From: Pararhodobacter sp. CCB-MM2
GTDB taxonomy: Bacteria; Pseudomonadota; Alphaproteobacteria; Rhodobacterales; Rhodobacteraceae
Reading direction: 5' to 3'
Length of the DNA: 64,000 nucleotides
Assembly: GCF_001691415.1 (NCBI RefSeq)
Contig: NZ_LRRR01000021.1
Location: 1 to 64,000, forward strand
Positions 42,499-51,978 of the stretch are shown here, one piece after another; position 1 is the first letter of the stretch; the number at the start of each line of letters is the position of its first letter. Position numbers and translations under genes: made by a program. The notes beneath the pieces are model-generated. The model had not been told where the DNA came from, ran no database searches, and was given only the letters and a program-made list of their open reading frames with translations.

Positions 42499-44082
42499 TC
42501 AGCTGGCCTTGGCGCGGAATTCTCGCATCAGGAACTCCGGCACATGGTCGCCCATGCCGACGACCGGCTGGTCATCACGATCACGGCGGCCACGACCACG
42601 GCTGCGACCCTCGCCCGACTTCTCGTTGCGATTGTCATTCCGGCTGTCATTGCGGTTGTCGGCGCGGTTGTCCGAGCGGCTCTCGCGGCGCGGCTCTTCG
42701 CGGGCGGGCTTGGCCTCGACCTCGGCGGCGGCCTCCTGCGCGACGGCTTCCAGCACCTCGGCCTCGACACGCTCGGCCCGTTCGGCGCGGGCCTTGTCGG
42801 CGACCTTCTCGCTGGCTTTGTCGGCGGGCTTGTCACCCTTGTCGCCACGACGGCTGCGCGAACGCGTGCTGCGACCTTCGCTCTTCTCCGAACGCTTGCG
42901 GTCGGGACGTGCCTCGGCAGCGGCTTCGGCGAAGCCTTCCGGCGCCTCACCGCGCGGCAGCGGCTTTTGCAGCAGATGCTCGATCGCAGCGAGATACTTC
43001 TCATCGGCCGGGGTGGCGATGGTGAAGGCCTTGCCCTTGCGACCGGCGCGGCCGGTGCGGCCGATGCGGTGGACGTAATCCTCGGAATGCGAGGGCACGT
43101 CGAAGTTGAAGACGTGGCTCACGGCCGGGATGTCGAGGCCACGCGCCGCCACGTCCGAAGCGATCAGCAAACGGATCGAGCCGTCGCGGAACCCTTCAAG
43201 CGTGCGCATGCGCACCGACTGATCCAGATCACCATGGATGGGCGCGGCGTTGAAACCGTGCTTGGCCAAGGACTTGGCGACCACGTCCACGTCGATCTTG
43301 CGGTTGCAGAAGATGATGGCGTTCGAGCAGGCGTCGCCCTCGGCGGCGATGAGCGAGCGCAGCATGGCGCGCTTCTCGCTGAAGGCGCGGTCGCGACGGG
43401 TCGGCGACAGCTCGATCAGCTTCTGCTCGATGGTCTCGGCGGTCGTCGCCTGACGCGCGACTTCGACGCGCACCGGGTTCGACAGGAACATGTTGGTGAT
43501 GCGCTCGATCTCGGGCGCCATGGTGGCCGAGAAGAACAGCGTCTGACGGGTAAACGGCGTCAGCTGGAAGATGCGCTCGATATCCGGGATGAAGCCCATG
43601 TCGAGCATCCGGTCGGCCTCGTCGACCACCATCACTTCGACGCCGGTCAACAGCAGCTTGCCACGCTCGAAATGGTCCAGAAGACGGCCCGGGGTGGCGA
43701 TCAGCACGTCGACGCCACGGTCGATCAGCTTGTCCTGCTCGGCGAACGAGACGCCACCGATCAGCAGCGCTTTCGTCAGCTTGGTATACTTCGCGTAGAT
43801 GTCGAAGTTCTCGGCGACCTGAGCGGCCAGTTCGCGCGTCGGCGCCAGAACCAGCGAGCGCGGCATCCGGGCGCGGGCACGGCCACGGGCCAGACGAGTG
43901 ATCAACGGCAGCGTGAAGCTGGCGGTCTTGCCGGTGCCCGTCTGGGCGATGCCCAGCACGTCACGGCCTTCCAGCGCCTCGGGGATCGCCTGAGCCTGAA
44001 TCGGCGTGGGGTTTTCGTAGCCAGCTTCGGCCACGGCCTTCAGGACCTTGGGGTCCAGCTTGAGGTCAGAAAATTTGGTCAT
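42499..44082 (-). CDS. DEAD-box ATP-dependent RNA helicase
   Basis: A 527-residue RhlE-type helicase. It has the Q motif (PTPIQAQAIP), motif I AQTGTGKTAS, motif Ia PTRELAAQ, motif II DEAD in VVDEADRMLD, SAT, and motifs V/VI with SDVAARGLDIP and HRIGRTGRAG. After residue about 375 comes a low-complexity tail rich in Lys/Glu/Ala, with a short Asp-Asn-Arg repeat (SDNRADNRNDSRNDNRNE) and a GRSRGRGRRDRDD patch, likely disordered and RNA-binding. It is involved in ribosome assembly or mRNA decay. It is divergent from the diguanylate cyclase gene. Confidence 0.95.
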   Translation of the reverse strand: MTKFSDLKLDPKVLKAVAEAGYENPTPIQAQAIPEALEGRDVLGIAQTGTGKTASFTLPLITRLARGRARARMPRSLVLAPTRELAAQVAENFDIYAKYTKLTKALLIGGVSFAEQDKLIDRGVDVLIATPGRLLDHFERGKLLLTGVEVMVVDEADRMLDMGFIPDIERIFQLTPFTRQTLFFSATMAPEIERITNMFLSNPVRVEVARQATTAETIEQKLIELSPTRRDRAFSEKRAMLRSLIAAEGDACSNAIIFCNRKIDVDVVAKSLAKHGFNAAPIHGDLDQSVRMRTLEGFRDGSIRLLIASDVAARGLDIPAVSHVFNFDVPSHSEDYVHRIGRTGRAGRKGKAFTIATPADEKYLAAIEHLLQKPLPRGEAPEGFAEAAAEARPDRKRSEKSEGRSTRSRSRRGDKGDKPADKASEKVADKARAERAERVEAEVLEAVAQEAAAEVEAKPAREEPRRESRSDNRADNRNDSRNDNRNEKSGEGRSRGRGRRDRDDQPVVGMGDHVPEFLMREFRAKAS

Positions 44083-44325
44083 GTACGTCCGTCGTTTGCG
44101 GCATCGGGCCGCAAGGAATGTAAGGGACGCCAGTCACCGCGCCCCGGCAGCGGTTCGGACCCACCTTGCGGCAGGACCGGATGGCGCGCCCTACCGCAAA
44201 TATGCCCACAGGTCAACGGAAACAGGGGATTTGCCCCATTTTGCCCCTGAACAGAGGGTTAAATCGGCCCCGCCCCCGCAACAATTCCCCGCCACAGCCC
44301 GGACCGACCACTAATCGCGGCAGAA

Positions 44326-44341
44326 TTAAGGCAAAGTTAAC
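44326..44341 (+). promoter_or_regulatory. CtrA box 1 upstream of diguanylate cyclase
   Basis: TTAAGGCAAAGTTAAC is a perfect TTAA-N7-TTAAC, the full CtrA consensus. It lies 118 bp before the chosen start of the diguanylate cyclase gene and about 245 bp before the divergent helicase gene. Confidence 0.7.
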
Positions 44342-44354
44342 GGGGCGGTCATGG

Positions 44355-44370
44355 TTAAGTCGAAATTAAC
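44355..44370 (+). promoter_or_regulatory. CtrA box 2 upstream of diguanylate cyclase
   Basis: TTAAGTCGAAATTAAC is a second perfect TTAA-N7-TTAAC, 29 bp (about three helical turns) from box 1 in the same orientation and 89 bp before the start codon. Paired full-consensus sites strongly suggest direct control by CtrA. Confidence 0.75.
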
Positions 44371-44458
44371 CTTCTTTTCGCCCTACAGCGTCCCAAACCC
44401 GGTCTCAATCCGGCTCGATAACGGCAAGGTCCCGACACGTCAGCCGAGGATGGAGCCG

Positions 44459-45343
44459 ATGAACGCCCATGCCGCCATCACCGAGTTCGAGTATGCCGCC
44501 GATCCGGCGGATGAGGCCAGTTCTATGCTGAATACCCCGATACAGGCCGCCCTGCCGGCTCCCGCCCAGTTCTCGGCGGTGACGGACCTGATCAAATCCG
44601 TTTTCCACGTCCCCGCCGTCGCGGTGGCGCTGCATGGGGCTCCGGCCAATTCGGACGGCGGCGTCTATCGCTCGTTTCTGGAAATTCCGCTGATCTCCGA
44701 GGAGTCGGTGATCGGCACCCTGCGCATCCTCGACACCGCTGACCGCAGCTTCTCGGACCGGGATTGCCAGTTGTTGGAGGGTTTTGCCAAGCTGGTCGTC
44801 GATCAAGTGAGCTTGTGGTCCGAAGCCAGCCGCGATGTGCTAACCGGCGCCATGACCCGGCGCGCCTTCTCGGACATCCTGCGCAAGACCTTCGCCGCAC
44901 GCGCCCGCAACCATGCCAAGGCGTCGCTGGTGCTGTTCGACCTCGACCACTTCAAGAAGATCAACGACACGTGGGGCCATGCCGCCGGTGATGCCGTGCT
45001 GAAGACCGTGGCCCGCACCGTGCTGCGGGAGCTGCGGGTCGAAGACAGCTTCGGCCGCGTGGGCGGCGAGGAATTCGCGCTGCTGGTGGCCAATGCCGAT
45101 TCCATGACCGCCGCCGATGTGGCCGAGCGGGTCCGCCGCGCCATCGAGGCTGCGGTGATCCCCGGCCATCCCGAGATCAAGGTGACCTCCAGCTTCGGCG
45201 TGGCCGAGGCCTGCGATTCGCTGCTGGATGTCGAGGATTGGACCGACCGCGCCGATGCCCAGCTGTACGAAGCCAAGGCCAGCGGCCGGAACCGGATCTG
45301 CGTCGCCTCCAACGCGATGCGCCGGAAGGTCATGGTCAACTGA
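44459..45343 (+). CDS. GGDEF-domain diguanylate cyclase with N-terminal GAF-like domain
   Basis: A 294-residue protein. Residues about 30-120 look like a GAF sensor (FSAVTDLIKSVFHVPAVAVAL...VIGTLRILDT). The cyclase domain (about 125-285) has SLVLFDLDHFKKINDTWGH and an active GGEEF (202-206). An RxxD inhibitory site lies exactly five residues upstream, so it should make c-di-GMP with product feedback. The start was set at 44459, with GAGG 9 nt upstream. A start at 44351 would place a CtrA box inside the gene. CtrA control links it to motility, attachment or gene-transfer programmes in Rhodobacterales. Confidence 0.92.
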   Translation: MNAHAAITEFEYAADPADEASSMLNTPIQAALPAPAQFSAVTDLIKSVFHVPAVAVALHGAPANSDGGVYRSFLEIPLISEESVIGTLRILDTADRSFSDRDCQLLEGFAKLVVDQVSLWSEASRDVLTGAMTRRAFSDILRKTFAARARNHAKASLVLFDLDHFKKINDTWGHAAGDAVLKTVARTVLRELRVEDSFGRVGGEEFALLVANADSMTAADVAERVRRAIEAAVIPGHPEIKVTSSFGVAEACDSLLDVEDWTDRADAQLYEAKASGRNRICVASNAMRRKVMVN

Positions 45344-45362
45344 TCCACCCGACAGCCCCTAT

Positions 45363-45418
45363 GAAAAGCGACGCCGCGATCCCCGGATCCGCGGCGTTTC
45401 GCTTTTCAATTTTTTTTT
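45363..45418 (+). terminator. Strong terminator after diguanylate cyclase
   Basis: GAAAAGCGA-CGCCGCG pairs with CGCGGCG-(TT bulge)-TCGCTTTTC across an 11-nt loop, followed by a long T tract. Confidence 0.92.
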
Positions 45419-45469
45419 CGCGAAACACGGGAACCAAAGGCTCAAGCCGTGCGTTGACCTCGCGAACTC

Positions 45470-45656
45470 AGCGCGGTCGGTGTTCCCTCGTGCCGCTGCG
45501 CTGTTGGCCCCGGGGAGTCAGCGCCCCGCTGCCGTGTTGCGTGAGTATCGGCCTGCCGGCGTATTTCCTCCGGCACGCCATTGGCCGACGTTCGGCCGTC
45601 CCTTGTCCCCCGTCCCTTCGGACGTTTCTCGACCGCCCCTCGGGGCGGTCTTTTTT
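45470..45656 (+). ncRNA. Candidate structured non-coding RNA (possibly 6S-like)
   Basis: About 190 bases between two Rho-independent terminators hold no credible protein gene but a long-range fold. GTCGG (45476-45480) pairs with CCGAC (45585-45589). After an internal loop, CGTGCCG (45489-45495) pairs with CGGCACG (45571-45577). Inside lie GCGCTG/CAGCGC and CGG-CCTG-CCG hairpins. A terminator with T6 ends the unit at 45656. The closing stem, large internal bubble and a GTGAGTATCGGCCTGCCGG apical segment recall 6S RNA, but the resemblance is from memory only. The 5' end is not defined; a TTGACC at about 45454 could be a -35 element. Confidence 0.45.
45631..45656 (+). terminator. Terminator of the candidate ncRNA
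   Basis: GACCGCCCC/GGGGCGGTC is a perfect 9-bp stem followed by TTTTTT on the plus strand only, so it terminates plus-strand transcription starting after 45418. Confidence 0.92.
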
Positions 45657-45736
45657 ATCCGGCCCTTCGATTGAACCGAAGAAGGCCCCGGCGCGACCCA
45701 TGGCCATGTTCCCCCAGTTGTCCGGAGTTTGCTGCC

Positions 45737-45964
45737 ATGACCCGCCTTGCCCTCACCCTTGCGACCCTCGCCACGCTCACCCTCAACGGCGCGCAAGTCA
45801 GCGCGACGGAAAGCGCCTGCAACGACCGTGGCGTCTGCGCCCTGTCCCTGCGCATGCTGACCCCGCCGCCGCCGCGCCCGGCCCATATCCATGCCTCGAC
45901 GCAAGCCGCGTCGGCTACCGAGGCGCAGGCCGACACCCCTCGGGTTGCGACTGTCCACAGCTAA
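45737..45964 (+). CDS. Small secreted protein, tandem copy 1
   Basis: A 75-residue protein with a signal peptide (MTRLALTLATLATLTLNGAQVSA). The mature part begins TESACNDRGVCALSLRMLTP, then PPPRPA and a Ser/Thr/Ala/His-rich tail. Two cysteines five residues apart could form a small disulfide loop. The next gene encodes a paralogue with the same core. GGAG lies about 9 nt before the ATG. No known family; probably a periplasmic or extracellular peptide. Confidence 0.7.
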   Translation: MTRLALTLATLATLTLNGAQVSATESACNDRGVCALSLRMLTPPPPRPAHIHASTQAASATEAQADTPRVATVHS

Positions 45965-46036
45965 ATTTCTCATGGGCGGGAACCCGCGAGTCCTGAGCGT
46001 CGTTCTCCTTGCAACACCTGCACAAGGATGACCGCC

Positions 46037-46234
46037 ATGACCCGCACCGCCCTCGCGCTTGCCGCCCTGCTGACCCTCTCGCTGAACGGCTCCATCGCCG
46101 TGGCCGCCAGCACGGACACCGCCCCGCAATGCAACGCCCAAGGCGTCTGCGCTGTCTCACTGCGGATGCTGACCCCGCCGCCGGCCCGCCCCGCCGTTGT
46201 GGTCAAGGCCGACGACGTCCAGCAAGCCGACTAA
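46037..46234 (+). CDS. Small secreted protein, tandem copy 2
   Basis: A 65-residue paralogue of the preceding gene: signal peptide MTRTALALAALLTLSLNGSI..., then QCNAQGVCAVSLRMLTPPPA, RPA and a short acidic tail. The Cys-x5-Cys loop and the SLRMLTPPP segment are identical in arrangement to copy 1, while the tails differ. The ATG at 46037 is matched to the MTR start of copy 1; one at 46028 is possible. A small hairpin (GCGGGAACCCGC) lies in the 72-bp gap between the copies. prfC follows 71 bp later. Confidence 0.7.
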   Translation: MTRTALALAALLTLSLNGSIAVAASTDTAPQCNAQGVCAVSLRMLTPPPARPAVVVKADDVQQAD

Positions 46235-46305
46235 ACCCTTCCTGACAAGGGCGCGGATCGAGGCGCCAGTAGACTTGCCGCGCGCCTTCGGCTAGAGCCT
46301 CGCGC

Positions 46306-47904
46306 ATGCTGGACAATCGCCCCCAACTTCCGCCCGAAATCGCCCGCCGCCGGACCTTTGCGATCATCTCGCACCCCGACGCCGGCAAGACCACGCTGAC
46401 CGAGAAGTTCCTCCTGTTCGGGGGGGCAATCCAGATGGCCGGACAAGTCCGCGCCAAAGGCGAAGCCCGTCGTACGCGGTCGGACTTCATGCAGATGGAG
46501 AAGGACCGGGGGATCTCGGTCTCGGCCTCGGCCATGTCCTTCGATTTTGACACCTACCGCTTCAACCTCGTCGACACGCCCGGCCACTCGGACTTCTCGG
46601 AAGACACCTACCGCACGCTGACCGCCGTCGACGCCGCGATCATGGTGATTGACGGGGCGAAGGGCGTGGAAAGCCAGACGCAGAAGCTGTTCGAGGTCTG
46701 CCGCCTGCGCGACCTGCCGATCCTGACCTTCTGTAACAAGATGGACCGCGAGAGCCGCGACACCTTCGAGATCATCGACGAGATCCAGGAGAACCTGGCG
46801 ATCGACGTGACCCCGGCGTCCTGGCCGATCGGTCAGGGCCGCGATTTCCTTGGCTGCTATGACATCCTGCACGACCGGCTGGAGCTGATGGACCGCGCCG
46901 ACCGCAACAAGGTCGGCGAGAGCGTCAAGATCAACGGCCTCGACGACCCGAAGCTGGCCGAGCACATCCCCGCCGATATGCTGGCCCAGCTGCGCGAGGA
47001 GCTGGAGATGGCGCGCGAGTTGCTGCCCGCCTTCGACCGCGCCTCGGTGCTCAATGGCTCGATGACGCCGATCTGGTTCGGTTCGGCGATCAACTCGTTC
47101 GGGGTGCGCGAACTGATGGCCGGCATGGCCGAATTCGGCCCGGAGCCGCAGCCCCTGAACACCGACAAGCGCGAGGTCGGCCCTGAGGAAGGGAAGGTCA
47201 CGGGCTTTGTCTTCAAGGTGCAGGCCAACATGGACCCCAAGCACCGCGACCGGGTGGCTTTCGTGCGCCTCGCCTCGGGGCACTTCCACCGCGGGATGAA
47301 GCTGACGCATGTCCGCTCGGGCAAGCCGATGTCGATCACCAACCCCGTGCTGTTCCTCGCCTCGGACCGCGAGTTGACCGAGGAAGCCTGGGCCGGCGAC
47401 ATCATGGGCATTCCGAACCATGGCCAGCTGCGCATCGGCGACACGCTGACCGAGGGCGAGGCGCTGAAGTTCACCGGCATCCCGTCGTTTGCGCCGGAAC
47501 TGCTGCAATCGGTGCGCCCGGGCGACCCGATGAAGGCCAAGCATCTGGAAAAGGCGCTGATGCAATTCGCCGAGGAAGGCGCCGCGAAGGTGTTCAAGCC
47601 GATGATCGGCTCGGGCTTCATCGTCGGCGTCGTGGGCGCGCTGCAGTTCGAGGTCCTCGCCTCGCGGATCGAGCTGGAATACGGCCTGCCCGTGCGTTTC
47701 GAGGGCTCGCAATTCACCTCGGCGCGTTGGATCTCGGGCGAGAAGGCCGAGGTCGAGAAGGTAGTGAACACCAACAAGGGCCATATCGCCACCGACCATG
47801 ACGGCGATCTGGTCTATCTGACGCGCCTGCAATGGGACATCGACCGCATCCAGCGCGACCATGAAGGGGTCAAGCTGACCGCGACCAAGGAAATGATGGT
47901 CTGA
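46306..47904 (+). CDS. prfC: Peptide chain release factor 3
   Basis: A 532-residue translational GTPase that recycles RF1/RF2 after termination. G1 is ISHPDAGKTTLTEK, G2 lies in the EKDRGISVSASAMSF segment, G3 is LVDTPGHSDFSEDTYRTL, and G4 is FCNKMDRE. The C-terminal RF3 domain includes SGFIVGVVGALQFEVLASR and EYGLPVRFEG. The length is normal. It ends at a strong terminator. Confidence 0.96.
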   Translation: MLDNRPQLPPEIARRRTFAIISHPDAGKTTLTEKFLLFGGAIQMAGQVRAKGEARRTRSDFMQMEKDRGISVSASAMSFDFDTYRFNLVDTPGHSDFSEDTYRTLTAVDAAIMVIDGAKGVESQTQKLFEVCRLRDLPILTFCNKMDRESRDTFEIIDEIQENLAIDVTPASWPIGQGRDFLGCYDILHDRLELMDRADRNKVGESVKINGLDDPKLAEHIPADMLAQLREELEMARELLPAFDRASVLNGSMTPIWFGSAINSFGVRELMAGMAEFGPEPQPLNTDKREVGPEEGKVTGFVFKVQANMDPKHRDRVAFVRLASGHFHRGMKLTHVRSGKPMSITNPVLFLASDRELTEEAWAGDIMGIPNHGQLRIGDTLTEGEALKFTGIPSFAPELLQSVRPGDPMKAKHLEKALMQFAEEGAAKVFKPMIGSGFIVGVVGALQFEVLASRIELEYGLPVRFEGSQFTSARWISGEKAEVEKVVNTNKGHIATDHDGDLVYLTRLQWDIDRIQRDHEGVKLTATKEMMV

Positions 47905-47938
47905 GAGAGGCCTCAGGCCTTCCCAGCTGACAAACGCA

Positions 47939-47973
47939 AAGCGCCGACGGGAAACCGTCGGCGCTTCGTTTTT
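47939..47973 (+). terminator. Terminator after prfC
   Basis: GCGCCGACGG/CCGTCGGCGC is a perfect 10-bp stem with a GAAA loop, flanked by AA/TT and followed by CGTTTTTC. It may also act on the converging secreted-protein gene. Confidence 0.92.
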
Positions 47974-47979
47974 CTTGTG

Positions 47980-48480
47980 TCAGTTCATCAGGCTGGGGAA
48001 CGAGGCGCTGTCGGTCCGGCGCACCATGCTGAAGCTGAATATCTCCGGATAGCCACCGTCGAGGGTAACCCCGGTGGACACCATGCCCGATGCTTCGGTC
48101 GGCCGCTCGTTCCGGCCACGACCCGGCGCCGAGAGGCTGCCGTTCAGGGCCAGCGTATCCGAACCCTCGGCCGTGGTATGCGAGGCATTTCCGGTGAAAC
48201 CGCAGGCCCCGTTGATGACCAGCCGACCGGACATGGTGGCGGGGATAGGCAGGGCGTCACCAAACTCATCCTCGGCATAGGTCACGCAATTGCCCGAGAA
48301 ATTGCCGCGTGCACTGGTAAAGTTGACTTCGCAGATCGTGTTGGCCGAATGCGAAACCTGAAGGAACCAGACAGAGCCGCGAGGAATGGCACGGGCACCA
48401 CAAATGGTATCGGCCGAAGCGGTTGTCGCGAAAGATGCCAGAAACGCGGCAACAGGAACCCATGTGAGAACTTTGGACAT
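47980..48480 (-). CDS. Secreted hypothetical protein
   Basis: A 166-residue protein with a signal peptide (MSKVLTWVPVAAFLASFATTASA, cleaved before DTICG). The mature part has four cysteines (ICGAR, TICEV, GNCVTY, GACGF) and is beta-rich with many Gly, Ser and Asn, suggesting a small disulfide-bonded periplasmic or surface domain. A GACGGAGAAGACAT ribosome site precedes the ATG. Its 250-bp upstream region is AT-rich and should hold its promoter. No family recognised. Confidence 0.75.
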   Translation of the reverse strand: MSKVLTWVPVAAFLASFATTASADTICGARAIPRGSVWFLQVSHSANTICEVNFTSARGNFSGNCVTYAEDEFGDALPIPATMSGRLVINGACGFTGNASHTTAEGSDTLALNGSLSAPGRGRNERPTEASGMVSTGVTLDGGYPEIFSFSMVRRTDSASFPSLMN

Positions 48481-48695
48481 ATGTCTTCTCCGTCAAAGTA
48501 AGCAAGATTGGCTCACCGTGAGAAATGCCACGGCCAGCGTCTGCTCAGGGTGCAAGCCCCGCCCACATTGATCAATATTTATTCACCCGGAGAAATTCAG
48601 TTGCCCCGTCAACTAGTTAGACTGCTGCCCTAAGGTCACAACATCACCCCTCGACATTGTATCGGCCCCCACCCGATCAACCGCAGAGCGCAATG

Positions 48696-48721
48696 AAAAA
48701 AGGCGAGGCTACTGCCCCGCC
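48696..48721 (-). terminator. Terminator of pyrG
   Basis: In the minus direction GGCGGGGC pairs with GCCTCGCC (one G-U) around an AGTA loop and is followed by TTTTTT. It lies 26 bp past the pyrG stop. Confidence 0.88.
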
Positions 48722-48747
48722 CTTCCCTGACGTTGAGGCTCGGTCGG

Positions 48748-50391
<1,644 letters not shown>

Positions 50392-50529
50392 GCTGGAAAC
50401 TCCCGTGTTCGTCGCGGTCAAATAGGAACGGATCACGGGATTCGAGCTATAGCGCAAACCCACGCGATCCGCAATACGGACGCAACATGCAGCGTCAACG
50501 GGGCCAAGACCCCAAAATCTGGGTAATCG

Positions 50530-50898
50530 TTACTCGCCCGCCGGAGGCAGGGCCGGCGCATCGCCCGAGGGCGGCAGCTGGATATCCGGCAGCGGGATCG
50601 ACGGGGTCTCGGGCGAGGTACCGGCATCGGCGGGAAGCTCGACGCCCAGACGGTCGAGGACCGAGGTATCCGACGAGTTCGAAGCGGCGATCACGGTCAG
50701 CGCCAGCGAGGTGATGATGAACGCCCCGGCGAAACCCCAGGTCAGCTTGGCAAGGCCGGTCATCGGGGGACGACCCGCCTGCGGGCCCATGGCGCCCCCG
50801 CCGATGCCCAGACCGCCGCCTTCCGACCGCTGGAGCAGCACCACGCCGATCAGCGACAGCGCGAGGAGGAGGTGAATGATCAGGACGACAGTCTGCAT
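50530..50898 (-). CDS. secG: Preprotein translocase subunit SecG
   Basis: A 122-residue SecG, the non-essential partner of SecYE. Two TM helices (VVLIIHLLLALSLIGVVLLQ and LTWGFAGAFIITSLALTVI) flank the conserved RSEGGGLGIGGG loop. The C-terminal 45 residues are a Pro/Ser/Asp-rich extension usual in alphaproteobacteria. It lies 138 bp upstream of pyrG; co-transcription is common but not certain here. Confidence 0.94.
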   Translation of the reverse strand: MQTVVLIIHLLLALSLIGVVLLQRSEGGGLGIGGGAMGPQAGRPPMTGLAKLTWGFAGAFIITSLALTVIAASNSSDTSVLDRLGVELPADAGTSPETPSIPLPDIQLPPSGDAPALPPAGE

Positions 50899-51039
50899 GG
50901 GGCGGGCCTTTGTCTCGGTTCGGGCCTATCTATGACGCAGGATTTGGGGGTGCAAGCCCTTTGGCCGTTGCATTTGGCCATCAGGTCAGCGTTTCGCCCC
51001 CTGTAGCCCAAAGGCGAGGCCCGACGGCCCCTGCCCGCC

Positions 51040-51435
51040 TCAGCCCTCGGAGAACTCGCAGACTGCCGACAGCTTGTTGCCATCGGGATCACGAAGATAG
51101 GCGGCGAAGAAATGGGGGCCGTATGGCCGAAGCCCCGGCGCGCCTTCGTCCGTCCCTCCAGCAGCGAGGCCCGCCGCATGAAAGGCCGTGACTTCTGCCC
51201 GCGATAGGGCCTGAAAACAGGGCATCGAGCCATTGCCGACGCTCATCGTCTGCCCGTCGAACGGCAGATTGGCCCAGAAGCGGCACGGACCGCCCGGGCG
51301 GCCATAGCCGATCTCCCGCGCGTCCGTATGCAGTCGCTCCAGCCCCAACGCCCCCAAGGCTGCGTCGTAGAAGGCCGCGGCCCGTGTCAGGTCCGAGGTG
51401 CCGACCGTGACATAGGAGAAGACATCATTCGACAT
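51040..51435 (-). CDS. VOC-family (glyoxalase/bleomycin-resistance-like) protein
   Basis: A 131-residue protein of the vicinal-oxygen-chelate fold: FSYVTVGTSDLTRAAAFYDA at the N-terminus, then GYGRPGGPCRFWANLP, and YGPHFFAAYLRDPDGNKLSAV at the end with the usual late metal-ligand region. The reaction is unknown. The ATG at 51435 overlaps the end of the upstream DUF6524 gene by 11 bases. An ATG at 51450 is possible, but the family normally starts near the chosen Met. Confidence 0.88.
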   Translation of the reverse strand: MSNDVFSYVTVGTSDLTRAAAFYDAALGALGLERLHTDAREIGYGRPGGPCRFWANLPFDGQTMSVGNGSMPCFQALSRAEVTAFHAAGLAAGGTDEGAPGLRPYGPHFFAAYLRDPDGNKLSAVCEFSEG

Positions 51436-51823
51436 CCACGTCGTCCACATCCGCCTGACCGCTGATTCGCCGCCGTACCAGCGACCAGCTCAGCCCGATG
51501 CCCAGAACCAGCGACGCCACCAGGATCCCCAGCCAGGCGTTAAGGCCCGGATCATCGGTGCGGATGATGCCGTAATCGACCAGCACCCAGATCAGCGCCG
51601 CGAACAGGGCGGCGACCAGCGCCATGCCGATCGGCCCGATCGAGCGCAGCGTTGCCCGCAGGTAGATGATCCAGCCGACCAGCAGGATCAGGCCCGCCAG
51701 CACGGTGATCGGCAGCTCGGCCTTGCCATTCTCGATCACCCAGCGGGTGAAATTCCATTCGGTCGGATTCCAGGTTGCGGCGACCAGAATGAAGGCAATG
51801 AGCCAGCGGATCACAAATGACAT
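51425..51823 (-). CDS. DUF6524-like four-TM membrane protein
   Basis: A 132-residue inner-membrane protein with four predicted helices (WLIAFILVAATW, ITVLAGLILLVGWIIYL, IGMALVAALFAALIWVLV, LGILVASLVLGIGLSWSLV), an N-terminal NPTEWNFTRW motif and an acidic tail. The arrangement matches small alphaproteobacterial proteins I associate with DUF6524, from memory. It is coupled to the downstream VOC gene. It is divergent from purA across 155 bp. Confidence 0.75.
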   Translation of the reverse strand: MSFVIRWLIAFILVAATWNPTEWNFTRWVIENGKAELPITVLAGLILLVGWIIYLRATLRSIGPIGMALVAALFAALIWVLVDYGIIRTDDPGLNAWLGILVASLVLGIGLSWSLVRRRISGQADVDDVDVE

Positions 51824-51978
51824 CGGGCAAATCCTTTCGTTAACCCTTCGATTGGTGCGACAGCTGCGGCATGCTGTCCAGTGCCCGGAACCCGCCGGAT
51901 CATCAAAAGGGTGTTTCGCCCCGGCGCGGGCATCGCTATAGAACGCACGGTTTCACCAAACCGGGGAAGGACTCCGTC

